DNA of 64,000 bases from the NCBI RefSeq assembly GCF_001956985.1, contig NZ_CP019082.1, positions 6,572,001 to 6,636,000 of the forward strand. The letters are read 5' to 3'. The translations under genes and the position numbers were made by a program. Source of the stretch: Paludisphaera borealis. GTDB lineage: Bacteria > Planctomycetota > Planctomycetia > Isosphaerales > Isosphaeraceae. This document shows, piece after piece, positions 25,483 to 35,449 of the stretch (position 1 is its first letter; each line of letters starts with the position of its first letter). The notes beneath the pieces are model-generated. The model made no database searches. It was not told the origin of the DNA and saw only the letters and a program-made list of their open reading frames with translations.

Positions 25483-25722
25483 ATGACCCCCATGAATCCT
25501 ATCCACCAGCTTGATACCTTGATCGACGATTTGCTGAACGAGACCGACGTGTCGTGCTCGGCCCTGGCCTCCATGCTGACGGCGGCGCGCGACTCGATGC
25601 GCGACGGCTACCACGTGGCCTTGGCCCTGCGCGTCTGGGAGGCCAGCAACGCGTTGAAGCATCAATATCTCTATGCTCCGCCGCTCGCGGAATCGACGCT
25701 CCTCGCCGAATCGCTCGACTGA
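25483..25722 (+). CDS. Small hypothetical protein
   Basis: A 79-residue frame (alternative start 25492, three codons later) with helical, soluble sequence such as LDTLIDDLLNETDVSCSALASML and a tyrosine-rich end. No signal, membrane segment or known motif, and no strong ribosome site. It precedes the CNNM-family gene by about 160 bases. Plausible small gene but not certain. Confidence 0.42.
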   Translation: MTPMNPIHQLDTLIDDLLNETDVSCSALASMLTAARDSMRDGYHVALALRVWEASNALKHQYLYAPPLAESTLLAESLD

Positions 25723-25879
25723 CGCGGGAACGGCCTCGGCGGGAAAGTGGAGCGGATTCGGCGAAATCGGTTAAGATGGACGGTGCGTCGCATCCTCGCA
25801 GCCTTCCGAACGCGTCGCCGTGACGCAGTCGAGCCGATCCCTCCCGCACCGAGGAACGGACCTGATCCAGGTTGCCTTA

Positions 25880-27175
25880 ATGTCATCGATCGTCACGAGC
25901 GTCATCCTCGTCCTGGGGTTCAGTTTCCTCGTCGGTCTCTGCTCGCTCGCCGAATCCGCCCTGGGCCAGGTCCAGAAATGGCGGCTGCGGGACCGCGCCG
26001 GGCGCGGCGACCACGGCGCCCAGGCGGCGCTGGAGGTTGCCTGCGACCTAGATCGATTCGGGACGTCGGCGCGGCTGATCATCACCTTCGCGACCGTCCT
26101 GATCGGGGTCGTCAGCGGCGTGCTCCTGTGCGAACAAACGACGGACTCGACGATCGCGACCCGGTTCACCTCGTATCCGGGGATCGTGGTCACGACGATG
26201 GCGGCTGGCGGCGTGGCCATGGCCGTCTTCGTCTTCGGCGACTTGCTGCCCAGGGCGCTGGCCAGGAGCCGCCCCGAGGCGTTCGCTTCGAAGCTCGGGC
26301 GCGTGATGCGGCTCGCGTCGGTGGTCGTTTCCCCCGCTTCGGTCCTCCTGAGACGCGCGACGGACGTCCTGGCTCGATGGCTGGGTGCGAGCGCCTCCCC
26401 CGCGCCGCCGGCGACCGAGCAGCGACTCCTCGACCTGATGCGCGAAGCCTCCGAAGCGGGAAGGTTGGAAGACGCCAGGCACACCATCTACAAGCGGGCG
26501 GTCCGGTTTTGCGACCGCCGCGCCCGCGCCCTGATGACGCCTCGCGACGAGGTCGTGTGGATCGACGTCCACGATCCACACGACGAGATCCGCCGCAAGG
26601 TCGCCTCATGCACCCCTTCCCACTTCCCCGTCTGCGATGGGACGCTCGACAACCTCCTGGGGATCGTCCAGGTCAAAGACCTCCTGGCCCGGAACGCCGA
26701 CGACCAGGGGTTCCGGATCAAGGGAATCCTCACGTTGCCGGCGTTCATCTATGAAGGCGCGCGCGGGCCCCAGATCCTCGACAGCCTCAAGAAGTCGTCG
26801 GCTCACACGGCGGTGGTCCTCGACGAGTACGGCTCGGTCGTCGGCGTGCTGACACTCAGCGACGTCGTCGACGCCATCGTCGGGCCGATGGCCGACGAGT
26901 CGCACGCGGACGAGCCCCGCGCCGTGCCTCGCGGCGACGGCTCGTGGCTGTTCGACGGCCGGTTCGCGATCGACGAGTTTTTCGACTTCTTCCAGATCCA
27001 CGAGACGACCGACGACGACTACAACACGCTCGGCGGCCTGATCGTCACTCGACTGGGCCACATTCCGGACGTCGGCGAGAGCTTTGCGAAATTCGGCCTT
27101 CGCTTCGAGGTCGTCGACAGGGTCGGCAACCGCGTCGACCGGGTTCTGGTCCAACCGGTCGATCTCCACGCCTGA
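25880..27175 (+). CDS. CNNM/CorC-type (hemolysin C family) membrane protein
   Basis: A 431-residue protein from ATG 25880 (GTG 25820 would add 20 residues). The N-terminal DUF21 part has membrane segments (SSIVTSVILVLGFSFLVGL and ARLIITFATVLIGVVSGVLL, then IVVTTMAAGGVAMAVFVFG). A CBS pair follows (LLGIVQVKDLLAR, then VVLDEYGSVVGVLTLSDVV), and a C-terminal CorC_HlyC domain (DGSWLFDGRFAIDEF, YNTLGGLIV). The family is linked to magnesium, cobalt or other ion export and tolerance. Full length, no defects seen. Confidence 0.85.
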   Translation: MSSIVTSVILVLGFSFLVGLCSLAESALGQVQKWRLRDRAGRGDHGAQAALEVACDLDRFGTSARLIITFATVLIGVVSGVLLCEQTTDSTIATRFTSYPGIVVTTMAAGGVAMAVFVFGDLLPRALARSRPEAFASKLGRVMRLASVVVSPASVLLRRATDVLARWLGASASPAPPATEQRLLDLMREASEAGRLEDARHTIYKRAVRFCDRRARALMTPRDEVVWIDVHDPHDEIRRKVASCTPSHFPVCDGTLDNLLGIVQVKDLLARNADDQGFRIKGILTLPAFIYEGARGPQILDSLKKSSAHTAVVLDEYGSVVGVLTLSDVVDAIVGPMADESHADEPRAVPRGDGSWLFDGRFAIDEFFDFFQIHETTDDDYNTLGGLIVTRLGHIPDVGESFAKFGLRFEVVDRVGNRVDRVLVQPVDLHA

Positions 27176-27328
27176 CGCCGGGGCGGGGACGACGCGATGC
27201 TCTGCCTGGTGGCTCAGGCCGCTTCCGCCTGATAGACTGCTCGGCATGTCTCCGCGATCGAGACGGCGCGAGGCCGCCGAGTTCCTCTCCTACATCACGC
27301 CACAACGTTCCCAACGAGGTCCAAGCAC

Positions 27329-28267
27329 ATGAAGCGCGCGCAGATTTTCATAGTTTCGTTGTTCCTCTCGGCGACGCCCCTGTTCGGTCCCGGCACGATC
27401 CAAGCCGCCGAAGAGGCAGCCTTCACCCGGACCGAAGACGTCGTTTACGGGCGCAAGCACGGCATGGCGCTGACGATGGATGTGTTCACGCCCAAAGAGC
27501 ACGCCAACGGCGCCGCCGTCGTCTGGATGGTGAGCGGCGGCTGGTTCTCGTCGCATGATGCGATCAACTCGGCGATGGTCCAGGAGTTCCTCAATAGTGG
27601 CTATACGGTCTTCGCGGTCGTCCATGGCAGCCAGCCCAAGTTCACGATTCCCGAGGTCGTCGCCGACGTGAACCGCGCGGTGCGGTTCATCCGGTTCCAC
27701 GCCAACGACTACAAGATCGACCCCGACCGCATCGGCGTGACGGGCGCGTCGGCCGGCGGCCACCTCTCGTTGATGCTCGGCACGGCCGGCGACGCGGGCG
27801 ACCCCAAGGCGAAAGACCCGATCGACCGGGTATCGAGCCGGGTCCAGGCCGTCGCCTGCTTCTTTCCACCCACCGACTTCCTCAACTACGGCAAGCCTGG
27901 TGAGAACGCCCTGGGCCGGGGCATCCTTCAAGGATTCAAGGCGCCGTTCGACTTCAACGAGCAGGATCCCGACAAGAAAATCTTCCGCGCCATCAACGAC
28001 GAGTCAAAGATCCTCGAAATCGGCCGCAAGATCAGCCCGGTCAACCACGTCTCCGCCGACGATCCGCCGACCTTGATCTTCCACGGCGACGCCGACCAAC
28101 TCGTGCCGATTCAGCAAGCCGAGCTGATCATCGACAAGCTCAAGGCGGCCGGCGTCGAGAGCAAGCTCGTGGTCAAGAAGGGAGCGAGCCACGGGTGGCC
28201 TGATCTCTTGAAAGACCTTTCGATCATCGCCGATTGGTTTGACGAGCACCTCAAGCCCAAGAAGTAA
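27329..28267 (+). CDS. Secreted alpha/beta hydrolase (BD-FAE-like esterase)
   Basis: A 312-residue protein with a signal peptide (cleavage near IQAA-EE, residue 27). The serine hydrolase motif GASAGG places the nucleophile at S141; D256 in HGDADQLVP and H288 in GASHGWPD complete the triad. The family includes acetylxylan and other polysaccharide esterases and is common in planctomycetes, which degrade plant and algal sugars. Substrate not inferable. Confidence 0.82.
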   Translation: MKRAQIFIVSLFLSATPLFGPGTIQAAEEAAFTRTEDVVYGRKHGMALTMDVFTPKEHANGAAVVWMVSGGWFSSHDAINSAMVQEFLNSGYTVFAVVHGSQPKFTIPEVVADVNRAVRFIRFHANDYKIDPDRIGVTGASAGGHLSLMLGTAGDAGDPKAKDPIDRVSSRVQAVACFFPPTDFLNYGKPGENALGRGILQGFKAPFDFNEQDPDKKIFRAINDESKILEIGRKISPVNHVSADDPPTLIFHGDADQLVPIQQAELIIDKLKAAGVESKLVVKKGASHGWPDLLKDLSIIADWFDEHLKPKK

Positions 28268-28293
28268 CCCGGACGGGCAGGGGGGGGCCGGCG

Positions 28294-28788
28294 CTACATG
28301 GCCATCGCGGGTGCCTGTGTCGCCGGTCCCAACAGGCTGGGAGGGACCCGGAACGGGTACGCTCCCACCGGTGGCCGCACCATGCCTCGCCCGGCGGGCA
28401 TACGGTTTAGGAGCCGGCCCGATCCCATTCCACCGCGCCCGCCGCCCATCCCGCCGATCGGAGTCAACGGCGACAGGCCGCGCGACGCCGTCCCCAGCCC
28501 GGCTGCGGCAGCTGGCATGCTCATCGCGCCGGACGACGTCGCGGGAGATCCGGCGCTCATCCGCGATTGCACCCCGAGCCCGCCACCGGGCCCCGGCGTG
28601 TACGGCAGAAAACCGCTTCCCGAGGGGAGGTAGCCCGCCCCCCCACTTCGGAGCAGGCTCTCCATCCCCGGCCCATAGCTTCCCGTGAAGCCCTGTCCGC
28701 CGCCCCCCGGACTTTGAGCCAAAGCCCCGCTGGAGATGAACAGCATGAGGCCCGCGGTCAGAAGCTGGATGCGGATCGCGACGGTCAT
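28294..28788 (-). CDS. Small secreted glycine/proline-rich protein
   Basis: A 164-residue protein with a signal peptide (cleavage after ALA-Q near residue 25) and otherwise low-complexity glycine, serine, proline and methionine-rich sequence. Its start overlaps the stop of the TolC-type gene by 4 bases, so the two are cotranslated; it may be a periplasmic or surface partner of that efflux protein. No domain recognised. Confidence 0.6.
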   Translation of the reverse strand: MTVAIRIQLLTAGLMLFISSGALAQSPGGGGQGFTGSYGPGMESLLRSGGAGYLPSGSGFLPYTPGPGGGLGVQSRMSAGSPATSSGAMSMPAAAAGLGTASRGLSPLTPIGGMGGGRGGMGSGRLLNRMPAGRGMVRPPVGAYPFRVPPSLLGPATQAPAMAM

Positions 28789-30404
28789 CGGAGGGCCTCA
28801 TTCCGCTCGATCGCCGGCGCATCGAGATCGATGGTCTTGACCGGCGGCTTCTCCTTCTCTTCGCCCTGGAAGGGGCTCGCCGAGGGGGAGGGCGGGGTCG
28901 ACGGTCTTGCGGGCGGGTCGGCCTCCGGCTCGACGGCAACGGGTGACGGGGCGTTGAGGAGCGCCGGGGCCGGCGGATGTTCGTTGAGCTGGGCGCCGAC
29001 GGCGCGTTCGAGTTGGGCGAGAGTCTTGCCTAACTCGGCTTCGACCTGCGCGATCTGAAGCTCGACCTGGAGTACGTCGCGCCACGCGCCGAGGAGGGAG
29101 AGGTAATCGACGCCCTCCTTGTTGCTCCGGTATTCCGATCTCGTCAATTCGAAGATCCGCCTGGCCGACGGTAGATTGTTCCGCCGCAGAAGTCCGACGA
29201 CGTTCTGCTGGACGCGCGCCGCGACGAGGGCGTCCTTGACGTCGCGATAGGTCTGGTCGCGTTCGGCCTCGTAGAGCTGGGCGTCGGCCGCGGCGCGGGC
29301 CTGGGCTTCGTGAACGCCGGCGGTGAGCTTCTTGTGGTAGATCGGCAGGTTGAAGCCGACGAACAGGCCGACGTTGGGCATGCCCATCGCGGTGTCGCGG
29401 GCGATCGCGTTGGTGCGCTCCATATCCTGATAGATCGCGCCGAGCGTGAAATTGGGATAGAACCGCTTGCGGGCGAGTTCAATGGCCTTCTCGTCGCGAG
29501 CGATCGCCGCGAGCCGGCCTTGGAGTTCGGGGCGGCCGGCCATCGCCAGTTCGGTCAGGTGATCGAGCTTTTCCGGCACAGCCACGAGCGGCGATTCGGC
29601 CGTCGTTTCGATCGGAGTCTCGGGATCGACGTGAAGCACGCGCGCCAGCTCGGCGCGGGCCTCACTCACGGCCTGGCGTGTCGTCTCCATCTCGCGGTCG
29701 ATGTCGCTGACCGCAACCTCGGCTCGAAGGACGTCCGACTGCGAGGCCGTCGCCAGCCGGTAGCGGACGCGGGCGATCTGGAGAAAGTCCTCGGCCAGCT
29801 TGCGATTCTCGCCCAGCAAGGCCAGGGCGTGCTCGCTGAAGTGGAGGTCGTGATACGCCCGTTTGACGCTGGCGACCACGTCGAGCTGCGCCGCCGCCAG
29901 CTCGAAAAGCGCGATCTTGACGTCGTGGTCGGCGGCCTCGCCGCGGAGCCGGAGCGTCCCGAACCAAGGAAACTGCTGGGCCAGGAGCGCCGAATAGGGC
30001 ATATAGCCCATCAGCGAATACTGCGGGGCGACCGACGGGATCGGGAAGATCGAATTCGACACGACCGGGTCGTCGAGGGCCGTGACCTGCGGAACGCGAT
30101 GCTGCAACGCCACGACGTTGAAGCGAGCCGCGCGGACCATCGGGTTCTCGGCGAGCGCCCACCGGATCAACTCGTCCGGCGACCTCGGACCGGACAGGCC
30201 AGAGCGCGTCTCGGCGGTGGGTGCCTGCGTCCGAGCCGCCTCGATCGAAGGCCGCGCCGGCTCGTCGAGCGAGGCGAGCGTGACGCGCGGATCGAGCGTC
30301 GCGTCACGGTCGAATTCCCGAAGCGGAGGCGGTTCGAGCGTCGCGCAGCCGCCGACGATCAGCATAATCGCAATCGCCAGAAGTCGTCCCCGGGATTCAA
30401 TCAA
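28785..30404 (-). CDS. TolC-family outer membrane efflux lipoprotein
   Basis: A 539-residue protein beginning at TTG 30404 (AGGGGCG upstream). Signal and lipobox IVGGC put the lipidated cysteine at residue 20. Two long coiled-coil repeats with the OEP pattern follow (RFNVVALQHRVPQVTALDDP, then RLRGEAADHDVKIALFELAAAQLDVV, later RKRFYPNFTLGAIYQD). The C-terminal 60 residues are proline- and alanine-rich. It would form the outer-membrane channel of an efflux system. The HlyD-type adaptor gene at 35450-36835 is unlinked but may partner with it. Confidence 0.82.
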   Translation of the reverse strand: MIESRGRLLAIAIMLIVGGCATLEPPPLREFDRDATLDPRVTLASLDEPARPSIEAARTQAPTAETRSGLSGPRSPDELIRWALAENPMVRAARFNVVALQHRVPQVTALDDPVVSNSIFPIPSVAPQYSLMGYMPYSALLAQQFPWFGTLRLRGEAADHDVKIALFELAAAQLDVVASVKRAYHDLHFSEHALALLGENRKLAEDFLQIARVRYRLATASQSDVLRAEVAVSDIDREMETTRQAVSEARAELARVLHVDPETPIETTAESPLVAVPEKLDHLTELAMAGRPELQGRLAAIARDEKAIELARKRFYPNFTLGAIYQDMERTNAIARDTAMGMPNVGLFVGFNLPIYHKKLTAGVHEAQARAAADAQLYEAERDQTYRDVKDALVAARVQQNVVGLLRRNNLPSARRIFELTRSEYRSNKEGVDYLSLLGAWRDVLQVELQIAQVEAELGKTLAQLERAVGAQLNEHPPAPALLNAPSPVAVEPEADPPARPSTPPSPSASPFQGEEKEKPPVKTIDLDAPAIERNEALR

Positions 30405-30553
30405 AACCGACGCCCCTGGACCGACGCCCCCGCGTTCAAGCCGGGCGCGGCGTTCCCACCGTGTTCAATCCGACAGGAGGGTTATCGGCTGAACCGGTCG
30501 CGCCACTTCGGGCGGTTCTACCCGTTCTCTCGATTTTCCACAGGCCGCTCGGC

Positions 30554-31540
30554 TCAGTCCTGGCGCGGTCCGGGGCGATTGACGGGGTTCCGGGGGCTCT
30601 CGCCGAGCAAGACGCGACGGACTTCCTTGGCCGCTTTCGAACGGAGTTCGACAAACCCCTCGACGCTGTAAAAGGCCGAGTGGGGTGAGAGCAAGACGCG
30701 CGGATGGTTGCGGAGCCGGGCGTCGTCGAGAGGCTCGACCTCGACGACGTCGAGTCCAGCGAAGCCGATCCGGCCGGATTCCAGGCCGTCGAGCAACGCG
30801 GCGACGTCCACGCAGCCGCCACGGGCCGTATTGACCAGGATCGAGCCGGCCCGCATCCGCGCGATCGTCGCCGGATTGATGATGTGGTGCGTCGACTCGT
30901 CCAGGTAGCAATGCAGACTGACGAAATCGCTTTGCTCGAGCAATTCCTCAAGCCGGTGGGCGCGGTGGATTCCCAGCGCCTTGTCGACACCCTCGGGAAG
31001 ATGAGGGTCGTAGAAGACCACGTTGAGCCCGAAGGCCTTGGCGCGAAGCGCCGTGGCGGCGCCGATCCGGCCGCAGCCGATCAACCCCAGCGTTTTGCCT
31101 CGTAGTCGGGGCGTGCCGAGGGCGGTCGTGTAGTTCCACAATCCGCCTCGAATGGCGTCGTGGCAGGGCAACATCCGCCGCGCCAGCGCGAGAAGGAACA
31201 TGATGGCGTGGTCGGCGACCTCTTCGGTGCCGTAGTCGGGCACGTTGCAGATCTGCACGCCGTGCCTCGTCGCCGCGTCGAGATCAACGTTGTTGAATCC
31301 GACGCCCGCTCGCACGATGCAGCGGCACCGTTCGGCGACTTCGAAACTCGTCTCGCTGAACCGCGGGATGTCGTGGAAGAGGATGATCGCATCGGCCTGA
31401 GGCAGCAGAGGCACCAGCTCCGTTTCGTTCATCGCCCGACCAAGACTGAGCGTCGCCACGTCGTCGAGGATCGGCACTTCGACCAGGGTCTCATCGAGGA
31501 AATCGGCGACGAGTACGTTGAATCGGCCGGGGCTGGGCAT
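30554..31540 (-). CDS. CtBP-like D-2-hydroxyacid dehydrogenase
   Basis: A 328-residue NAD-dependent dehydrogenase. The start at 31540 has a better-spaced GAGGA than the ATG at 31546. The Rossmann loop is GLIGCGRIG; the catalytic arginine is in NTARGG, the glutamate in DVVEVEPL and the histidine in LSPHSAF. The overall pattern follows the phosphoglycerate dehydrogenase/C-terminal binding protein group. Substrate not inferable; it stands alone between a TolC-type and a secreted gene. Confidence 0.8.
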   Translation of the reverse strand: MPSPGRFNVLVADFLDETLVEVPILDDVATLSLGRAMNETELVPLLPQADAIILFHDIPRFSETSFEVAERCRCIVRAGVGFNNVDLDAATRHGVQICNVPDYGTEEVADHAIMFLLALARRMLPCHDAIRGGLWNYTTALGTPRLRGKTLGLIGCGRIGAATALRAKAFGLNVVFYDPHLPEGVDKALGIHRAHRLEELLEQSDFVSLHCYLDESTHHIINPATIARMRAGSILVNTARGGCVDVAALLDGLESGRIGFAGLDVVEVEPLDDARLRNHPRVLLSPHSAFYSVEGFVELRSKAAKEVRRVLLGESPRNPVNRPGPRQD

Positions 31541-31656
31541 GCTCATGTTCCTCGGATCGGGGCAGGCGATGAAAACGACTCGGCTCCGACGGAACGCGAC
31601 GTACCGATCGGAACCGAGTCATCATGGGTTGCGACGCCCTGGCTGGATGGGACGGC

Positions 31657-33114
31657 TCAGCGAGTATCGTCGAGGTCGCGGCCCTGGAATTCCCTGGCCC
31701 GGTCCTCGGAGATGGCGCGGAGCATCCCGTTGCTGAGGCGTCGATAGAGGGTCGATCGGTATTCGGCGGGAACATCGTGATCGATCCATGCGCGGGCCTC
31801 GGTCGCCATCCTCCTGACCCCCTGGGATTCCGCGATCGCCCCCATGGCGACGAACCGCTCGGAGTCGGAGGGGTAGAGCACCAGGCTGGCCCTGGCGTCC
31901 TCAAACCGTCCGGTGGAGATCAGGCTGTCGATGAGGATGCCCGCGAGAACTCCGCGGAGGCCGTTCTGCTGGATCGAGGAGACGGCCTGACCCACGAGGT
32001 TGTACGATTGGGTCGCGGCGTCGTTCTGGTTCTGCCGGGCCTGGGACTCGGCGACCAGCACCAGGGCCCGGGCGCGAGCCTCGGCGTTTTCGATGCCAGC
32101 GGCGATCTCGGTCGCCCGGTCGTACTGATCCGACTGGCCGGCGGCGACGGCGATCCGCTCCAGAGCCTGGTTCTTCCAAATCGGCCGTTCGATCTGCTGG
32201 GCCGCCTCGACGGCTTCGAGCAGAATCTCGTCGGCCTGTTTCTTGTACTCGTCCTGCTTCTCGTTCGGTTGCTTCTTTCCTGGGTCGGCGCCCTCGGTCA
32301 GCCTGGCGTATTCGAGCGCGATGGTCGCGCTGCCGTTGGCCATGTTTTCGATCGCGCGCTCGAGGTACTCGCTGCGATACGTGGCGCTCTTGATCCGGGC
32401 CGCCATGTAGATCGACCGTCGCCACTCAAGTCGGGCAAGGCGGATCGCGACGTCGGGGGCGATCCTCGCGGCGGCGATCGCCTCGTTTCGAGCGTCGTCC
32501 GCGAAGAAGGCACCCTGCGGCTTGGCCTCGCGGAGCAGCGCGTCGGACAAAAGTCCCGCAGTCGTGACGATCGAGATGATGAGCTGGTCGTGGATCAGCG
32601 GGTTCCGTTCCTCGTCGGCCGCGGCGGCCGCAGCCACAATGGCCTTGTTCGCCGTCGTGAGCTGGTTGCCGAGGATCGCTCCTCGGGTGATCTGGAGCAA
32701 AATTCGGCCCCGCTCGCCGGCCTCGGTCATCTGCTGGGCCGTTTCGATCATCTCCGGGGTGATCCGCATCGCCGTCTTGCGGCCTGACGCGTCGCGCTCC
32801 TCGAGCGAGAGGAACGGCGCGAGGATCGGATCGTCCGGAAATTGCACGTTGATGCCCGGCCCGTACGGCGCGCCGCCGCGCCGGCCGGAATCCTCACGAA
32901 ACGGTGCCACCGCCCCTCCTCGGCCGGGCCCGCGAAGGGGGCCGCGCGTGCCGGGGGGCGGATAGACTCCCGCCGACCTTCCGGTGCCCGTCCCCGATCC
33001 ACTGCCCGAGGAGAGGCCGCTGTCGTTCTGGGCCGCCAGCGGCGGCACCAGGCCGAGCGCCAGCGAGGCGATGACGAATGCCGGGAATCCGGCTGCCAGG
33101 TGTGCGGGCCTCAT
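31657..33114 (-). CDS. Secreted protein with helical repeat region
   Basis: A 485-residue protein with a signal peptide (cleavage near PPLAAQ, residue 29), then a low-complexity glycine- and proline-rich segment (about 33-80), then an all-helical body rich in alanine and glutamate with TPR/HEAT-like periodicity (for example ALERIAVAAGQSDQYDRATE and NAEARARALVLVAESQARQ). No catalytic motif. Probably a periplasmic scaffold or planctomycete-specific protein of unknown role. Confidence 0.6.
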   Translation of the reverse strand: MRPAHLAAGFPAFVIASLALGLVPPLAAQNDSGLSSGSGSGTGTGRSAGVYPPPGTRGPLRGPGRGGAVAPFREDSGRRGGAPYGPGINVQFPDDPILAPFLSLEERDASGRKTAMRITPEMIETAQQMTEAGERGRILLQITRGAILGNQLTTANKAIVAAAAAADEERNPLIHDQLIISIVTTAGLLSDALLREAKPQGAFFADDARNEAIAAARIAPDVAIRLARLEWRRSIYMAARIKSATYRSEYLERAIENMANGSATIALEYARLTEGADPGKKQPNEKQDEYKKQADEILLEAVEAAQQIERPIWKNQALERIAVAAGQSDQYDRATEIAAGIENAEARARALVLVAESQARQNQNDAATQSYNLVGQAVSSIQQNGLRGVLAGILIDSLISTGRFEDARASLVLYPSDSERFVAMGAIAESQGVRRMATEARAWIDHDVPAEYRSTLYRRLSNGMLRAISEDRAREFQGRDLDDTR

Positions 33115-33256
33115 GGAAGTACGTCCTCAAACTCGATCGGTAGGAGCACCGACGAAGGGGTAGTCGATTACGAAAGGCGGATCGGCGTACTCCAGACGCG
33201 GGACGACTGCGCTCCATCTCTGTAACAATGCCCTCCGTTCCGCCCGCGGTCAAATT

Positions 33257-34582
33257 TCAAGACCGCGATCCTTGAGGCTTCATGCCGAAAACCCGTCGAG
33301 GATTGTCGAGCAGGACGAGTCGCGCCAGTTCCAACGCCCGATCGATGGTCCAACCTTGCTTGCCGATCGCCTCCCCGGCCAGCGTCTCGGCCAGAATGCG
33401 ACGGTACATATTGAACTTGGGAAGAATGAATTCGAGCTTGTACGCATCCGAGTAATAGCCCAGCAGCTTGACCTTGGGGAGCGCCTGAATCCGCGCCTTG
33501 AGGTCGGCCGCGATGAACGCGGGCACGTTCGAATACCACCAGTGGCCCATGGGCAGCACGTTGGGGAAGATCCACGAGTAGGCCACGAGCTCGGCCCCCG
33601 CGTCGGGAGAGAGCGTCGAGACCGGAAACACGACCGAGGCGAAGTGGTTGAACAGGTCGCGGTAGTCGTAGAGGCTCACCCGGCGGTCAAACAGGTCGCG
33701 GCCGCCGGCGACGCCCGCCGGGTAGACGTTGCGGATCGGGCCGATCATCAGGTCGAACGGTAGTTTGAACTCGGCGCAGTGCTCGGCCAGCATCCAGAAC
33801 ACCGTGGCGCGGATCTCGGAGTGCTCGTCGGGACGGAGGTCGAGCCCCTGGATCGCCCGCCGCACCGGAGTGACGGCCCGCCGGGGGGCCGCGCGGTGAG
33901 GAACGAAATCGGGAGGCAGGCTGATCGCGCAGGCTCGCGCTCCCTTCTTCGTGAAGCGATCGAACAGCACGGTGATCGCCTGGCGGAGACTGGCCAGATC
34001 GATCACGTCGACGTTCGTGGTCCGGCGGAGCCGCTCGACGGTCCGGGGCTCGTGGAGCTTGAGGACGAGGTCGTCGGTGCGCAGGCAGGGAATGTAGGCC
34101 GAGGCGTCCCAACCTTCCAGATCGTCGTCGAACTCGTTGGTCAGGAAAACCGCTTCGAGCCGGCTCTGCTTCCAGACGTGCAGGTCCCACGACGGGCCGT
34201 CGTTCTCGTGAAGAGCTTTGTCGAACAGTCCGCCCACGTTCGCCGGGGTGATCCGATCGTGCGGGAATTGATGAAACGTCCGCGCGATCTCGACGAGCCA
34301 CGAATACTGGACCGTGTTGTCGACGGCCGAGAGGTGCTCGGCCAGGTTCTGGGCGCGGGTCCGAGGATCGAGCGCGGAGTCGACTCGTTCGGTCGGCATC
34401 CCGGAGGCGTGGGCCAGCTCGGTATAATAATGGTATCCTAGCACCTCATCGAAGTTGCGAGCCGCGGGTCGACGAGGGTCGATATGGGAATGAGGGTCGA
34501 AGATCGGCCAGCGGCTCATCTCCTCCATCAGTTCTCGGGCCGCGGATTCGAGAGGTCGGACGGTGGGGTTTTCTGCTGTCAT
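33257..34582 (-). CDS. Glucuronate isomerase (UxaC) family protein
   Basis: A 441-residue protein; I start it at the ATG at 34582 (MTAENPTVRPL). The open frame runs to 35422 only because it lies opposite the CoaB-like gene. The amidohydrolase-type motif DPHSHIDP (H31 and H33) and the later GHWWYSNVP and KLLGYYSDAYKLE blocks are as in uronate isomerases, which convert glucuronate and galacturonate to keto sugars. Length (about 440) is close to the family's. It could be a diverged member with another sugar. The CoaB-like gene diverges 132 bases away. Confidence 0.7.
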   Translation of the reverse strand: MTAENPTVRPLESAARELMEEMSRWPIFDPHSHIDPRRPAARNFDEVLGYHYYTELAHASGMPTERVDSALDPRTRAQNLAEHLSAVDNTVQYSWLVEIARTFHQFPHDRITPANVGGLFDKALHENDGPSWDLHVWKQSRLEAVFLTNEFDDDLEGWDASAYIPCLRTDDLVLKLHEPRTVERLRRTTNVDVIDLASLRQAITVLFDRFTKKGARACAISLPPDFVPHRAAPRRAVTPVRRAIQGLDLRPDEHSEIRATVFWMLAEHCAEFKLPFDLMIGPIRNVYPAGVAGGRDLFDRRVSLYDYRDLFNHFASVVFPVSTLSPDAGAELVAYSWIFPNVLPMGHWWYSNVPAFIAADLKARIQALPKVKLLGYYSDAYKLEFILPKFNMYRRILAETLAGEAIGKQGWTIDRALELARLVLLDNPRRVFGMKPQGSRS

Positions 34583-34714
34583 CGTGTGCCACTCGAAGAT
34601 AAGACGTCGAACGACCGGGGCGGCCGTCTCCACGGCCGGACCGGCCTGGATCAATGGCGAGCGTAGCTCAGGCTCCGCAAACCACGCAAGAGCCCCGAGA
34701 GGAGCCCGGACTTC

Positions 34715-35446
34715 ATGAAGGTGGTCGTGACCGGCGGCGGAACCTCCGCCCCCATCGACGATGTGCGCGTGATCACGAACGTCTCGACCGGACGAACGGC
34801 GGCGGCGATCACCGAGTGCTGCCTCGAACGCGGGGCCGAAGTCTGGCACATCCACACCCCATCGGCCCAGCTTCCGTTCCTCCGCTCCGCCGGCTTCAAC
34901 CTCGACGCAGCCGACCCCCGCCGCGAGCACGAACGGTTGGATCGATTGCAAGTGAAATGGCGGTCGGTGGGCGACCGACTGCACCTGCGGCCTCTGGAGG
35001 TCGGGACCGTCGCCGAGTACGCGGACGCCCTCCGAATCGTGCTGACGACCCAGGACGTCGACCTGGCGTTTCTGCCAATGGCCGTCTCCGACTACGAGCC
35101 GGAACCCCACGAGGGAAAGATCAGCTCGAAGCGCGACGAGTTGTCGATCCCCTGCAAGCGGACGCCCAAGGTGATCCGCGCGGTCCGCGACTGGTCGCCG
35201 ACGGTCTACCTCGTCGGCTTCAAGCTGCAATCGAACGTCGACCGGGACGAGCTGATCCGCCAGGCCCACGACGCCTGCCTGATCAACCGCGCCGATTTGA
35301 CCGTCGCCAACGACCTGACCGACGTTAAGGCGGGTCGGCACACCCTGTATCTGGTCCGTCCCGGCCGACCGACCGCGCTCCTCGAACCGGGCGCCGACCT
35401 GACCGACCGCCTGGTCGAGCACGTTTGGGAGTGGGCGAAGAAATGA
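34715..35446 (+). CDS. Phosphopantothenoylcysteine synthetase (CoaB)-like protein
   Basis: A 243-residue protein with GAGAGGAG upstream. It begins VVVTGGGTSAPIDDVRVIT, the nucleotide-binding loop of CoaB, followed by FLPMAVSDYEPEPHEGKISS and the K...ADLTVANDLTD block. CoaB joins cysteine to phosphopantothenate in coenzyme A synthesis. No CoaC (decarboxylase) half is present, so this is a stand-alone synthetase-like protein; planctomycetes often carry the two separately. It ends 3 bases before the convergent HlyD-type gene. Confidence 0.75.
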   Translation: MKVVVTGGGTSAPIDDVRVITNVSTGRTAAAITECCLERGAEVWHIHTPSAQLPFLRSAGFNLDAADPRREHERLDRLQVKWRSVGDRLHLRPLEVGTVAEYADALRIVLTTQDVDLAFLPMAVSDYEPEPHEGKISSKRDELSIPCKRTPKVIRAVRDWSPTVYLVGFKLQSNVDRDELIRQAHDACLINRADLTVANDLTDVKAGRHTLYLVRPGRPTALLEPGADLTDRLVEHVWEWAKK

Positions 35447-35449
35447 GGC

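Noticed and set aside
28267-28294. A G-rich stretch between convergent genes as terminator
   Set aside because: No stem of useful length with a T tract could be drawn in the 26 bases between the two stops.
33257-35422. A 721-codon open frame read as one leftward gene
   Set aside because: Only its part up to 34582 matches the uronate isomerase family; the rest lies opposite the CoaB-like gene and has no family pattern. High-G+C DNA keeps antisense frames open.
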